From Cupriavidus sp. D39 (GTDB taxonomy: Bacteria > Pseudomonadota > Gammaproteobacteria > Burkholderiales > Burkholderiaceae), in NCBI RefSeq assembly GCF_026627925.1, contig NZ_JAPNLE010000009.1:1054001-1118000 (forward strand): a DNA stretch of 64,000 nt, written 5' to 3'. How positions within the stretch are numbered: position 1 is the first letter of the stretch; every line of letters begins with the position of its first letter. The position numbers were made by a program, and so were the translations under genes. The notes beneath the pieces were generated by a model, which saw nothing but the letters and a program-made list of their open reading frames with translations, was not told the DNA's origin and did not search any database. This document shows positions 17,777-25,066 of this stretch, in pieces.

Positions 17777-19150
17777 ATGACCATGACCGCTACGTCTCCT
17801 GACAACGACGCCCGCACAGAGCCCGATACACAGGCCCAGCGCGATGCCGCGGCAGCCCATATCCGCTTCGCCGAGGCCGAGGCGGCGAGGATTCCCGATA
17901 TCCGCGCTGACCTGCCGCTTCGCCCGATCGGCAGCGTGGCCGTGATCGGCGCCGGAACCATGGGCGGCGGCATCGCCATGGCGCTCGCCAACATCGGCAT
18001 TCCGGTGACCCTGATCGATAGCGGCCAGGAAGCCCTGGATGGCGGCCTGCGCCGGGTGCGCGACAACTACACCGGCAGCGTTTCGCGCGGTCGGCTGGAA
18101 CGGTCTGAAATGGACCGGCGCATCGCCCTGATCAGCGGCGCGATCGACATGGCACAAGCAAGGCACGCGGACCTCGTGATCGAAGCCGTCTTCGAGGACC
18201 TGGCGCTCAAACAGCAGATATTCCGCCAACTTGACACCATCGCCAAACCGGGGGCTATCCTCGCCACCAACACCTCGGGGCTGGATGTCGACGCGATTGC
18301 CGCGGTCACGCAAAGGCATCAGGACGTCGTAGGCGCCCATTTCTTCAGTCCGGCGCATGTCATGCGCCTGCTGGAAGTCGTGCGCGCGCAGCGAACCGCC
18401 CCGGACGTCATCGCCACGCTGATGGAACTCGGCCGGCGCATGGGCAAGATCTCCGTGCTCGCGCGCATCTATCCCGGCTTTATCGGCAATGCGCTGTTCC
18501 GCAACTACACGCGCGAAGCGCACTTCCTGCTCGAAGAAGGCGCATTACCCCACGAGGTCGACCAGGCCTTGACACGCTTCGGCTATGCCATGGGCATCTT
18601 CGCTGTTCACGACATGGCCGGCAACGATGTTGGCTACCAAACACGCAAGGCCCAGATGGCGACGCGGCCCAATGATCGGCGCTGGAACGACCTGATCATG
18701 CAGCTGACGGAGATGGGACGGCTCGGGCAAAAGAGTGGAGCCGGCTGGTACCGCTACGAGCCGGGCAGCCGCACGCCGCTGCGCGATCCGGTGGTCGAAG
18801 ACTTCATCGTTCGCGAGTCGGCCCGGCTGGGGATCGCGCGCCAGCCGATTTCCGAGGAGGAGATCATCAAACGCTGCCTTTACGGCATGATCAATGAAGG
18901 CGCGAGACTCCTCGAGCAAGGCATCGCGCTGCGCCCAAGCGATATCGACATCGTCTACGTCACAGGCTATGGATTCCCGGCTCACCACGGCGGGCCAATG
19001 TACTACGCCGACCGCATCGGGCTGGCCAAGGTCTACGCGGACATCAAGCGCTTCCACGAACAGCATGGCTTCTGGTGGCAGCCTGCTCCCCTGCTCGAGC
19101 GCCTGGCACGAGAGAACGGGCGTTTTGCCGATCTACAAATGCGCACCTGA
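17777..19150 (+). CDS. 3-hydroxyacyl-CoA dehydrogenase
   Basis: A 457-residue NAD-dependent dehydrogenase. The Rossmann motif G-A-G-T-M-G-G-G is at 58-65, the catalytic histidine lies in H-F-F-S-P-A-H near residue 190, and two C-terminal 3HCDH domains follow, the second with V-T-G-Y-G-F-P near 395. The first 45 residues are an unusual charged extension. It lacks the crotonase domain of FadJ/FadB multienzymes, in line with a separate hydratase gene just upstream. It should oxidise the 3-hydroxyacyl-CoA of the side-chain or ring beta-oxidation in this island. Confidence 0.93.
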   Translation: MTMTATSPDNDARTEPDTQAQRDAAAAHIRFAEAEAARIPDIRADLPLRPIGSVAVIGAGTMGGGIAMALANIGIPVTLIDSGQEALDGGLRRVRDNYTGSVSRGRLERSEMDRRIALISGAIDMAQARHADLVIEAVFEDLALKQQIFRQLDTIAKPGAILATNTSGLDVDAIAAVTQRHQDVVGAHFFSPAHVMRLLEVVRAQRTAPDVIATLMELGRRMGKISVLARIYPGFIGNALFRNYTREAHFLLEEGALPHEVDQALTRFGYAMGIFAVHDMAGNDVGYQTRKAQMATRPNDRRWNDLIMQLTEMGRLGQKSGAGWYRYEPGSRTPLRDPVVEDFIVRESARLGIARQPISEEEIIKRCLYGMINEGARLLEQGIALRPSDIDIVYVTGYGFPAHHGGPMYYADRIGLAKVYADIKRFHEQHGFWWQPAPLLERLARENGRFADLQMRT

Positions 19151-19491
19151 GAACAAGACGGCATGGCCGGCGCCATAGGCGCGCGGCGGGCAGGCCGTGG
19201 ACTCGGCACGCTTGGCTTGCTCCACCGCTTGATGAGGCGCAAATCCGACCCGGGCTTGCGTCCGGGTCGCACGCCAATGCGTGCGCACATTGCGTGCCCG
19301 GCTGCTGCGCCCCACCGCATTTCCCTGGCCTCGCCCGTGCGCAAATCGATAATTTCGTATTCACTGAACAACATTAACGTATACCACTAAGAGCCATACG
19401 AATACCAATATGCGATTATGGAATCCGGAAGCACGAACTCGCCAATACGGAAACCAGAGCGCAACCTGGATCAATACGGAGGAGAAGGTTC
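19151..19491. other. gene-free leader of the porin gene
   Basis: A 341-bp stretch with no convincing gene. The first half is GC-rich and includes a seven-base hairpin (GACCCGG/CCGGGTC, 19247-19268) without a T run. The second half is AT-rich and holds the GTATACCA motif at 19379-19386, related to the palindrome at 9755, then a strong ribosome site (GGAGGAGAAGG) just before 19492. Confidence 0.55.
19379..19386 (+). promoter_or_regulatory. candidate GntR half-site before the porin
   Basis: GTATACCA lies 106 bp upstream of the porin ATG, with another ATACCA at 19402-19407. The same octamer occurs at 21539 beside the second GntR gene, and a related GCATACCA occurs twice in the 9.7-10.1 kb control region. 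A regulatory role is inferred from this recurrence in all three control regions of the island. Confidence 0.4.
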
Positions 19492-20560
19492 ATGAAGAAA
19501 AGTATCGTCGGCGTTGGATGCGCCATCGCAAGCATGGCGGCATTTGCCCAGTCATCGGTCACCCTGTATGGGGTCGTTGATGCCAATATCGAGTACACCA
19601 ATCACAACCTGGGCAGCGGTGCCAACGGCCATTCGAAAGTAGCGCTGAATTCGGGGGCTGTCCCCGAGCCGCTGGGGCTTGCGTGGCGCCGAAGATCTCG
19701 GCGGCGGAAACAAAGCGATCTTTGCCCTGGAAAGTGGCTTCAACATCGACACAGGCACATCCGGGCAGGGCGGCCTGCTGTTCGGACGCCAGGCATGGGT
19801 GGGGCTTGCGTCCGGCAGCCATCAACTGACGCTCGGGCGGCAATACACGTCGCTCTTCCTGATCATGGCGAACTACTCGCCCACCGCATATGCCACGCTG
19901 TACGAGCCAGTGACGCAAATTGCCGGTGGGTCGCTTCGAGAAAACAATATGGTGAAGTACCATGGCAGTTTCGGCCCGCTGACGACCGAAGCGCACTGGA
20001 GCTTCGGTGAGCAACCCGGTTCGATGCAAGGCTCGGCCGGCTATGGCGCGGGCGTTGATTATTCGTTCGGATCAGGCGGCATCGCCATCGCTTACGACAA
20101 TGTGAATGGCCCTGCGACCGGCGGCAACTACACGCGGGCCCAGAAGGCAGCGGTCGGCGTGCGTTACCAGATCACACCGAGTTTGCTCGCCCAGGCCGCC
20201 TACCGCTATGGAAAGAACGACGCGCCGGCTGCCGGGACGGTCGCGCGTGACGATATCTTCTGGCTCGGCCTGAACTACCAGGCAACGCAGGCACTGGTAT
20301 TGACTGGCGTCGTGTACTACGACAACCTGCGCTCCCTGCGCACGGCAACCGGCAGCACTAACCCCAGCAACCCGTGGCAGCTCACGTTCATCGCGGACTA
20401 TTCCCTGTCCAAGCGCACCGACGTTTACCTGAGCACCGCATACACGAAGAACGCTGCGCTGAACTTCGAGAACTTCAACGGTGCCATTGCTGCGTACCAG
20501 CTTGCCGCCAATGAGCACAATCAGATCGGGGTTGCCATCGGCATGCGGCATAAGTTCTAA
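19492..20560 (+). pseudogene. Gram-negative general porin, one frameshift
   Basis: Corrected for one base this is about 355 residues. The signal peptide is M-K-K-S-I-V-G-V-G-C through A-F-A, then Q-S-S-V-T-L-Y-G-V-V-D, the start of the Burkholderia/Neisseria porin barrel, and the protein ends in M-R-H-K-F with the terminal phenylalanine needed for outer-membrane assembly. The frame breaks at a run of five G near 19656; removing one G joins N-S-G to L-S-P-S-R-W-G-L-R-G-A-E-D-L-G. A strong Shine-Dalgarno precedes the ATG. It probably brings the island substrate across the outer membrane. Confidence 0.87.
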
Positions 20561-20565
20561 GCGCA

Positions 20566-20593
20566 GCTCCGGCGGCCGGCCGGAGCGAGTTTT
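20566..20593 (+). terminator. porin terminator
   Basis: The arms GCTCCGGC and GCCGGAGC form an eight-base perfect stem over a five-base loop at 20566-20586, 6 bp after the porin stop, and a TTTT tract follows at 20590-20593. Confidence 0.6.
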
Positions 20594-20631
20594 GGGCCGA
20601 TGCCCGCCCCCACCCCTGGGGGCATGCGAAA

Positions 20632-21435
20632 TCAGCTAGCAGTGGCGCGGCTCAGGCCGCGTCTGGCCCTGGGCTTGGCGTCGCCTTCCTCGGAGGTACC
20701 GCCACCCCTCGGCCGCTTGGTGCCGGATGTTGCCGCGGAGGGCGAACCACCCTGCCCCACCTCGTTTTCGAGGTAACTCGCCGGCAGCGTCGAGAGAAAC
20801 TCGGAAAATCCGGTGGTCCCCACCGGCGCATGCTGGAGCATGGCGTCATGCGCCGCGATCTCGTCGCCATGGAGAATCGCATCAGCCAGTTTCTGATGGT
20901 CTTGCAATGCTTTCTGCCGTTGCGCCGGCGTCAGGAAAATCTTTGGCCGATAGCGCTGCATCAGACGCCGGATGCCGTGAATCTGCTGGGCAAGGTATTC
21001 GTTGTGGCTGCCGGAATAGATCAGGTCATGGAACGCAGCATTGGCCTCGGCAAATCGTTTCCCATTGTTATCGTTGGACGCCTCGACGCACTGCGCCATG
21101 CTCGCCTCAAGCAACAACCGCTGCTCGTCGTCCATCCGCCGCGCCGCAAGTTTGGCCGCGACGGCCTCGAGTTCGCCAAGCAACTCGAGCGTTTCACGCA
21201 GTTGCGTGACCGACAGCCGTGACACGAAGACGCCGACACGGGGAGCGATGCGCACGAGATTCTGTACCGCAAGCTGCTGCAAGGCCTCGCGCACCGGCGT
21301 ACGGGATACACCAAAGCGCTCAGCCAGCGTGCGTTCGTCCAGCAGCGTCCCCGGCGGTAGCTTACCACTCTCGATCTCTGCCTCGATGGCAGCCTTGATC
21401 TCGGCGGCCATACTCTGTTTTGGTTGTAGTGTCAT
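20632..21435 (-). CDS. GntR-family regulator, FCD subfamily (second)
   Basis: A 267-residue regulator. The winged helix-turn-helix spans E-R-F-G-V-S-R-T-P-V-R-E-A-L near residue 40, and an FCD domain and an Arg/Gly-rich tail follow. The C-terminal V-G-T-T-G-F-S-E-F-L matches the regulator at 10.2 kb almost exactly, so they are paralogues. The start at 21435 is chosen because the family N-terminus begins with M-T-L-Q-P-K; an in-frame start at 21534 would add 33 residues of no clear character. It is convergent with the porin and closes the island. GTATACCA lies 104 bp upstream. Confidence 0.88.
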   Translation of the reverse strand: MTLQPKQSMAAEIKAAIEAEIESGKLPPGTLLDERTLAERFGVSRTPVREALQQLAVQNLVRIAPRVGVFVSRLSVTQLRETLELLGELEAVAAKLAARRMDDEQRLLLEASMAQCVEASNDNNGKRFAEANAAFHDLIYSGSHNEYLAQQIHGIRRLMQRYRPKIFLTPAQRQKALQDHQKLADAILHGDEIAAHDAMLQHAPVGTTGFSEFLSTLPASYLENEVGQGGSPSAATSGTKRPRGGGTSEEGDAKPRARRGLSRATAS

Positions 21436-21582
21436 AGGGAATATTGGTAAGCGAAGACTACAGGGAATCTCATACTGCACGAACCAGGCAACGCATTCTG
21501 CACGGCTCATGCGTTCAAAAGGCCAAATCCCCATCTAAGTATACCAAATGATAACATTGGCATTCCAACGGTTGATCTAGGG

Positions 21583-21948
21583 GTGCTGCATAGTACTTCG
21601 CGCGCCTCTGTCTTCACCGGTGGTACCGCTCTGCCGATCGCCGACAAGGAGCGGCCCTTGTCGCGGCGCCCTGCGCCTGGTGTTCAAGGAAGTGTTCGCG
21701 ATGGCGGCCGACCGTCTGCTTGCACGCGGCCCCGATTGGGAAGGCTAACTGACGTGCTGGCCAGCGCGTCAGCGCACTGGTTGCGTCACACCGCCGGCAG
21801 CCACATGACGGATCAGCAGCTCAACCTGCGCTTTGGGCGGGACAATTTCGGGCACGCCTCCATCTCGACCACCAGCGCCTACCTGCATACGGAGGACGAC
21901 GTCCGCCATCAGGCTACCGGGAACGCCCACCGGATTGGATGGCCGTGA
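21583..21948 (+). pseudogene. tyrosine recombinase C-terminal remnant
   Basis: The C-terminal catalytic region of a phage-type integrase is visible: H-W-L-R-H-T-A-G-S-H with the H-x-x-R box, then F-G-H-A-S-I-S-T-T-S-A-Y-L-H with the late histidine and the nucleophile tyrosine. Upstream pieces T-G-G-T-A-L-P-I-A-D-K (first frame) and L-V-F-K-E-V-F-A-M-A-A-D (second frame) belong to the same protein, so there are at least two frame breaks and the N-terminal half is lost. It marks an old integration event next to the catabolic island. Confidence 0.8.
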
Positions 21949-22088
21949 GAGCGTTGGCGGCTGGCGCACCGATGCCGATACGAGACGGCAACTCGCCACG
22001 CTGCTCCGTCCGCCCTACTATAGTGATCAGGGAAGGAAGCGGCTGTAAGGCTGCACGCGTCAAAGCGCATCTGATGAGGGATCGCGCC

Positions 22089-22739
22089 ATGTGGACTGAC
22101 TCAGCGGCACGGGAAGTTGTGATCCCGGCCGGGAACGTGTACCTGCAGGGCATACTCACACTGCCGCCGGGTGCCGGCTCCTTGGTATTGTTTGCGCATG
22201 GTAGCGGCAGTTCCCGACATAGCCCGCGGAACAAGTACGTGGCCGCCGAACTCAATCGGAGCGGCATGGGAACGCTGCTGATGGACCTCCTATTGCCGCA
22301 GGAGGACAGCATCCCGGCCACCCGTTTCGACGTTGATCTCCTGGCTGAGCGGCTAGTGCAGGCGACAAAGTGGGTGGCACAGCAGCAGGCGATACCGCTG
22401 CCGTTGGGCTACTTTGGGGCGAGCATCGGCGCCGCCGCGGCAATCCGTGCCGCGAGCACGTCGCCAACCCGAATCCGCGCTATCGTGTCACGAGGTGGCA
22501 GAGTCGATCTGGCGGGTCGTGACGCTCTCGCAAAGTTGCTTGCGCCTACCTTGTTGATCATTGGAGGGCTCGATTCAAGCGTGATCGAACGAAATGAGGC
22601 GGCATTTGCCTTGCTTATATGCCAAAAGGAACTTGACATTGTGCCTGGTGCCACCCACTTGTTCGAAGAGCCCGGCGCACTGGAAACGGTCGCTCGGCTG
22701 GCGACCCAATGGTTTGAGCGCCATCTTGCCAAGGCATAG
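22089..22739 (+). CDS. alpha/beta hydrolase (dienelactone-hydrolase-like)
   Basis: A 216-residue cytoplasmic alpha/beta hydrolase. The nucleophile elbow is G-A-S-I-G near residue 109, the acid probably in G-G-L-D-S near 161, and the histidine in G-A-T-H-L-F-E-E-P near 195. The start at 22089 follows GAGGGA; 22074 is a possible alternative. It is the only intact gene among recombinase remnants and may be a passenger of the former element. The substrate is unknown; relatives are often found with phosphoribosyltransferase genes, but none is present here. Confidence 0.82.
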   Translation: MWTDSAAREVVIPAGNVYLQGILTLPPGAGSLVLFAHGSGSSRHSPRNKYVAAELNRSGMGTLLMDLLLPQEDSIPATRFDVDLLAERLVQATKWVAQQQAIPLPLGYFGASIGAAAAIRAASTSPTRIRAIVSRGGRVDLAGRDALAKLLAPTLLIIGGLDSSVIERNEAAFALLICQKELDIVPGATHLFEEPGALETVARLATQWFERHLAKA

Positions 22740-22844
22740 CGCAACCAGCCATGCCGGCGCGGCGTACTCGGAATGCCTAGCGAAGCCCTGCCCCGGCATG
22801 AGGCAATCCTGGTCTGTGCGTACTCCTGCCATTATTCGCGCCTA

Positions 22845-22938
22845 GCCGCGAGGCGTGCCCGAAGTCGATCTGCACGAAGCGCTTGTCGACCTGCTGGGCC
22901 GTCATGTGCGAGCCGGTGGTATGACGCAGCCAGCGTGA
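22845..22938 (-). pseudogene. second tyrosine recombinase fragment
   Basis: The minus-strand frame reads R-W-L-R-H-T-T-G-S-H-M-T-A-Q-Q, then F-V-Q-I-D-F-G-H-A-S, the H-x-x-R and G-H boxes of a tyrosine recombinase. It is similar to, but not a copy of, the remnant at 21.6-21.9 kb, and lies in the opposite orientation on the other side of the hydrolase. Only about 30 codons remain. Confidence 0.7.
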
Positions 22939-22973
22939 AGGAGGGCGTGCAAAAGTTGGGGAGGCCTATTTCG

Positions 22974-23420
22974 TCAGGCGCCCTGGTTTGCGGCGAGGAT
23001 GTCACGGTTAATTCTGTTCGTTGGCCGGTGCCGGTTTGGCGATGCTGGCCCGATGGATTTGCTGTGACGCGAGGCGGCGATCTCGAGCGCCGAGATGCGG
23101 TCGGGTGAGAGTTCCCCATTCAAAACCGCGACCCTGACCTGCACCATGCAGTGCGCCCCTTCGTCCGTCCAGCGCATCTGTCGCTTCTTGGCCATGCGAT
23201 GGCTGACGACCTGGTTCACCGCGGACTCCGCGATGCTACTGCTGATCGGCAGGCCCTTTCGATGCGGAGCGCCGTAGTTGACCAACGCATGCGCGTTGTT
23301 CCTCAGGTACCAGGAGACTTTATCCAGGTTCCACTCCACGCGGTGGGGGCGTTCGCAGTATTGGCGGTACTCAACACTTGCGGTCCTCGGGATGGGCGTT
23401 TCAGGGGGTAGAGAGGTTGC
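22974..23420 (-). pseudogene. ISKra4-type transposase C-terminal remnant
   Basis: About 120 codons of a transposase C-terminus are open: W-Y-L-R-N-N-A-H-A-L-V-N-Y-G, then G-L-P-I-S-S-S-I-A-E-S-A-V-N-Q-V-V and M-A-K-K-R-Q-M-R-W-T-D-E-G-A-H. These blocks are typical of ISKra4-family transposases as I know them. The N-terminal catalytic part is missing, and the frame becomes disordered upstream of about 23340. No terminal repeats were recognised. Confidence 0.72.
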
Positions 23421-23464
23421 CTGCCCGAACAGCTCGGACAGGCTAGCTTCGCGAAAGCGCCGGC

Positions 23465-23824
23465 TTAGACCAGGTTGATCACGACGTCGATATTGCCCCG
23501 TGTGGCTTTGGAGTATGGACAGGTCTGGTGCGCGGCGTCCACCAGCGCCTGGGCGACTTCGCGCTCCAGACCCGGCACGCGGACATTGAGACGAGCTTGA
23601 AGCAGGAAAACGCCTCCAGCTGTGCCCAGGTCCACTTCTGCGTCAACGGCCAAGTCAGGCGGGAGAGCGACCTTGATCTTGCCAGCAGCGATCCCCATCG
23701 CACCAATGAAGCAGGCCGACCAGCCGGCGGCGAACAGCTGTTCCGGATTGGTGCCGTTGCCCGGCGAACCAGGAGACGAAAGCTGAATGTCCAGGCACAT
23801 ACGATCAAACCGAGCGGTCATCAC
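23465..23824 (-). pseudogene. Ohr/OsmC-type peroxidase, N-terminally truncated
   Basis: The frame covers about 110 residues of an organic hydroperoxide resistance protein. The peroxidatic cysteine is in G-W-S-A-C-F-I-G-A-M and the resolving cysteine in C-P-Y-S-K-A-T-R-G-N. Full-length Ohr is about 140 residues; the first strands, about 30 residues before L-D-I-Q-L-S, are replaced by unrelated sequence. The few residues before that block (M-M-T-A-R-F-D-R-M-C) do not fit the family, so an activity is doubtful. It lies just downstream of the periplasmic protein gene at 23.8 kb. Confidence 0.72.
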
Positions 23825-23838
23825 CGCTGCGGGACGCG

Positions 23839-24216
23839 CTATCCGACCAAGCGGGGATCTGCGGCATGTTCGCCTTCGGTATAGCCATCGCGATTGCTGA
23901 TGCGGGCGAGCGTGGCCGCGGCAACTGCACTTCGGGCAGGCGGCGCCCAGACGCCGATGCGATCCAGGCTTGCAGCGAATCGGGCGGAGCCATCCACATT
24001 GCGGGCGCCATCCGTGTAGACGTCTCGCTTGTCAATACGCGCGCCGTCAGTGAACGGGTCACGCTCTCCGATGCGCGCAGCGGCGGCGCCAGGGCCATAG
24101 CCATGACCGGAAGCCAGGTCGGCCGCGGACACGGCCTGTACCCCGCCCGCGGCGGCCGCAAGGGCAACGATCGAGACAAAGCGCTTTGTAAAGGTTGCGA
24201 CGTTGATGATTCTCAT
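23839..24216 (-). CDS. small periplasmic protein with repeated R-D-x-[FY]-T motifs
   Basis: A 125-residue protein. A clear signal peptide covers residues 1-30 (M-R-I-I-N-V-A-T-F-T-K-R-F, hydrophobic core, V-S-A-A). The mature part holds three copies of a short motif: R-D-P-F-T-D-G-A, R-D-V-Y-T-D-G-A and R-D-G-Y-T-E-G-E. I recognise this only as a type of small exported protein found in Ralstonia and Cupriavidus; no function is known to me. The start at 24216 is chosen because the signal peptide begins there. Confidence 0.65.
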   Translation of the reverse strand: MRIINVATFTKRFVSIVALAAAAGGVQAVSAADLASGHGYGPGAAAARIGERDPFTDGARIDKRDVYTDGARNVDGSARFAASLDRIGVWAPPARSAVAAATLARISNRDGYTEGEHAADPRLVG

Positions 24217-24423
24217 GATGAGTTCCAAAGTTACGTGTAGAACCGTTGCGCCGGTGTCCGGCGCGGCCAATGTTGCAACGCCGGCGGGATCCTCTGCTCT
24301 TTGCTGCCGCCGCCGCGCTACTGGATGCATTTAAGGCGACCGATGTATCTGGTCCGTAGCGACTTGGCGGTAGCGCTGTGAGCACACGTATCGCACTGGG
24401 CAAGCGATACAAACGAATACAAA

Positions 24424-24456
24424 ATCGATCGTCGCGGTTAATCGATCGTCGCGGTT
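24424..24456. repeat. 17-bp tandem duplication
   Basis: ATCGATCGTCGCGGTT occurs twice (24424-24439 and 24441-24456) with one A between, so the period is 17 bp. It lies in an otherwise gene-free part of the scrapyard region. The interval 24217-24653 shows no convincing gene. Confidence 0.7.
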
Positions 24457-24653
24457 GCGAGAAGGAAGGGTTATGGGAACAAGGGCAGGCCGCACCCCGA
24501 AGGGCCGCAGGATGCCGCGCTCGGGGTCTTTGCAAAGGGAGCCCGGCATGCCTGCCGGAAAGCAAGGTGTGCCTGAACCGGCGCACCGCAGGCGCCCCGC
24601 TTTGTATCGCAACGTATCGGACTGTGGCCTTGACACCGTTCCTTACCGGCCCC

Positions 24654-24812
24654 GCCCGTCGCCGATACATCGCGGACGCGGATGGCAACGGCACCGTCAC
24701 GCAGACCAAGCTCTACCAGCTCGTTCGCCAGTCGGGTGCGGTCGGCGAGCACACCCTCGACATCCGTTTCCTGGACCCGGGCGTCCAGGCCTTCGTCTTC
24801 ACTTTCGGCTAA
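24654..24812 (+). pseudogene. DipZ/thioredoxin-family protein, C-terminal remnant
   Basis: About 52 codons remain: L-Y-Q-L-V-R-Q-S-G, then F-L-D-P-G-V-Q-A-F-V-F-T-F-G and stop. This ending resembles the C-terminus of DipZ-type thioredoxin/cytochrome c biogenesis proteins as I recall them. Nothing upstream in any frame continues the protein. A strong hairpin follows 5 bp after the stop, which supports a true gene end. Confidence 0.5.
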
Positions 24813-24817
24813 CGCGA

Positions 24818-24845
24818 AGGGCCCGGAAGGATGTTTCCGGGCCCT
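24818..24845 (+). terminator. strong hairpin terminator
   Basis: AGGGCCCGGAA and TTCCGGGCCCT form an 11-base perfect stem over a six-base loop. It follows the DipZ-like stop. There is only a short T-rich stretch after it, but the stem is long enough to work as a terminator, possibly in both directions. Confidence 0.7.
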
Positions 24846-24901
24846 CATTCAGCCGCCTGCCGGCAAGGCAAGCGTTTCAACAACCATCCCCAGCCACCGT
24901 A

Positions 24902-25049
24902 TCAGGCCGCCGCACATACCGCGTCCAGCACGCGCTCCAGCTGCCTCGCCACGTTGTCTGCCGATGCGTAGCCCGCCGCCACCTGATACAGCTTGTTGCC
25001 ATCGCGAGGCACCAGCGTCGGAAGGCTGCTCACGAGCGGGGCAACAGCG
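24902..25049 (-). pseudogene. unidentified C-terminal reading frame
   Basis: The minus-strand frame ending at 24902 reads S-S-L-P-T-L-V-P-R-D-G-N-K-L-Y-Q-V, then A-G-Y-A-S-A-D-N-V-A-R-Q-L-E-R-V-L. The codon pattern looks like real protein, but it is in a different frame from the oxoprolinase just upstream and has no start of its own. I do not recognise the family. It may be a gene tail left when neighbouring DNA was joined to the oxoprolinase end. Confidence 0.35.
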
Positions 25050-25066
25050 GTTGCGGTGCTTTCGCC

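Noticed and set aside
24424..24456. Short tandem repeat as a CRISPR or iteron array
   Set aside because: Only two copies, no regular spacers, and no cas or replication genes nearby.
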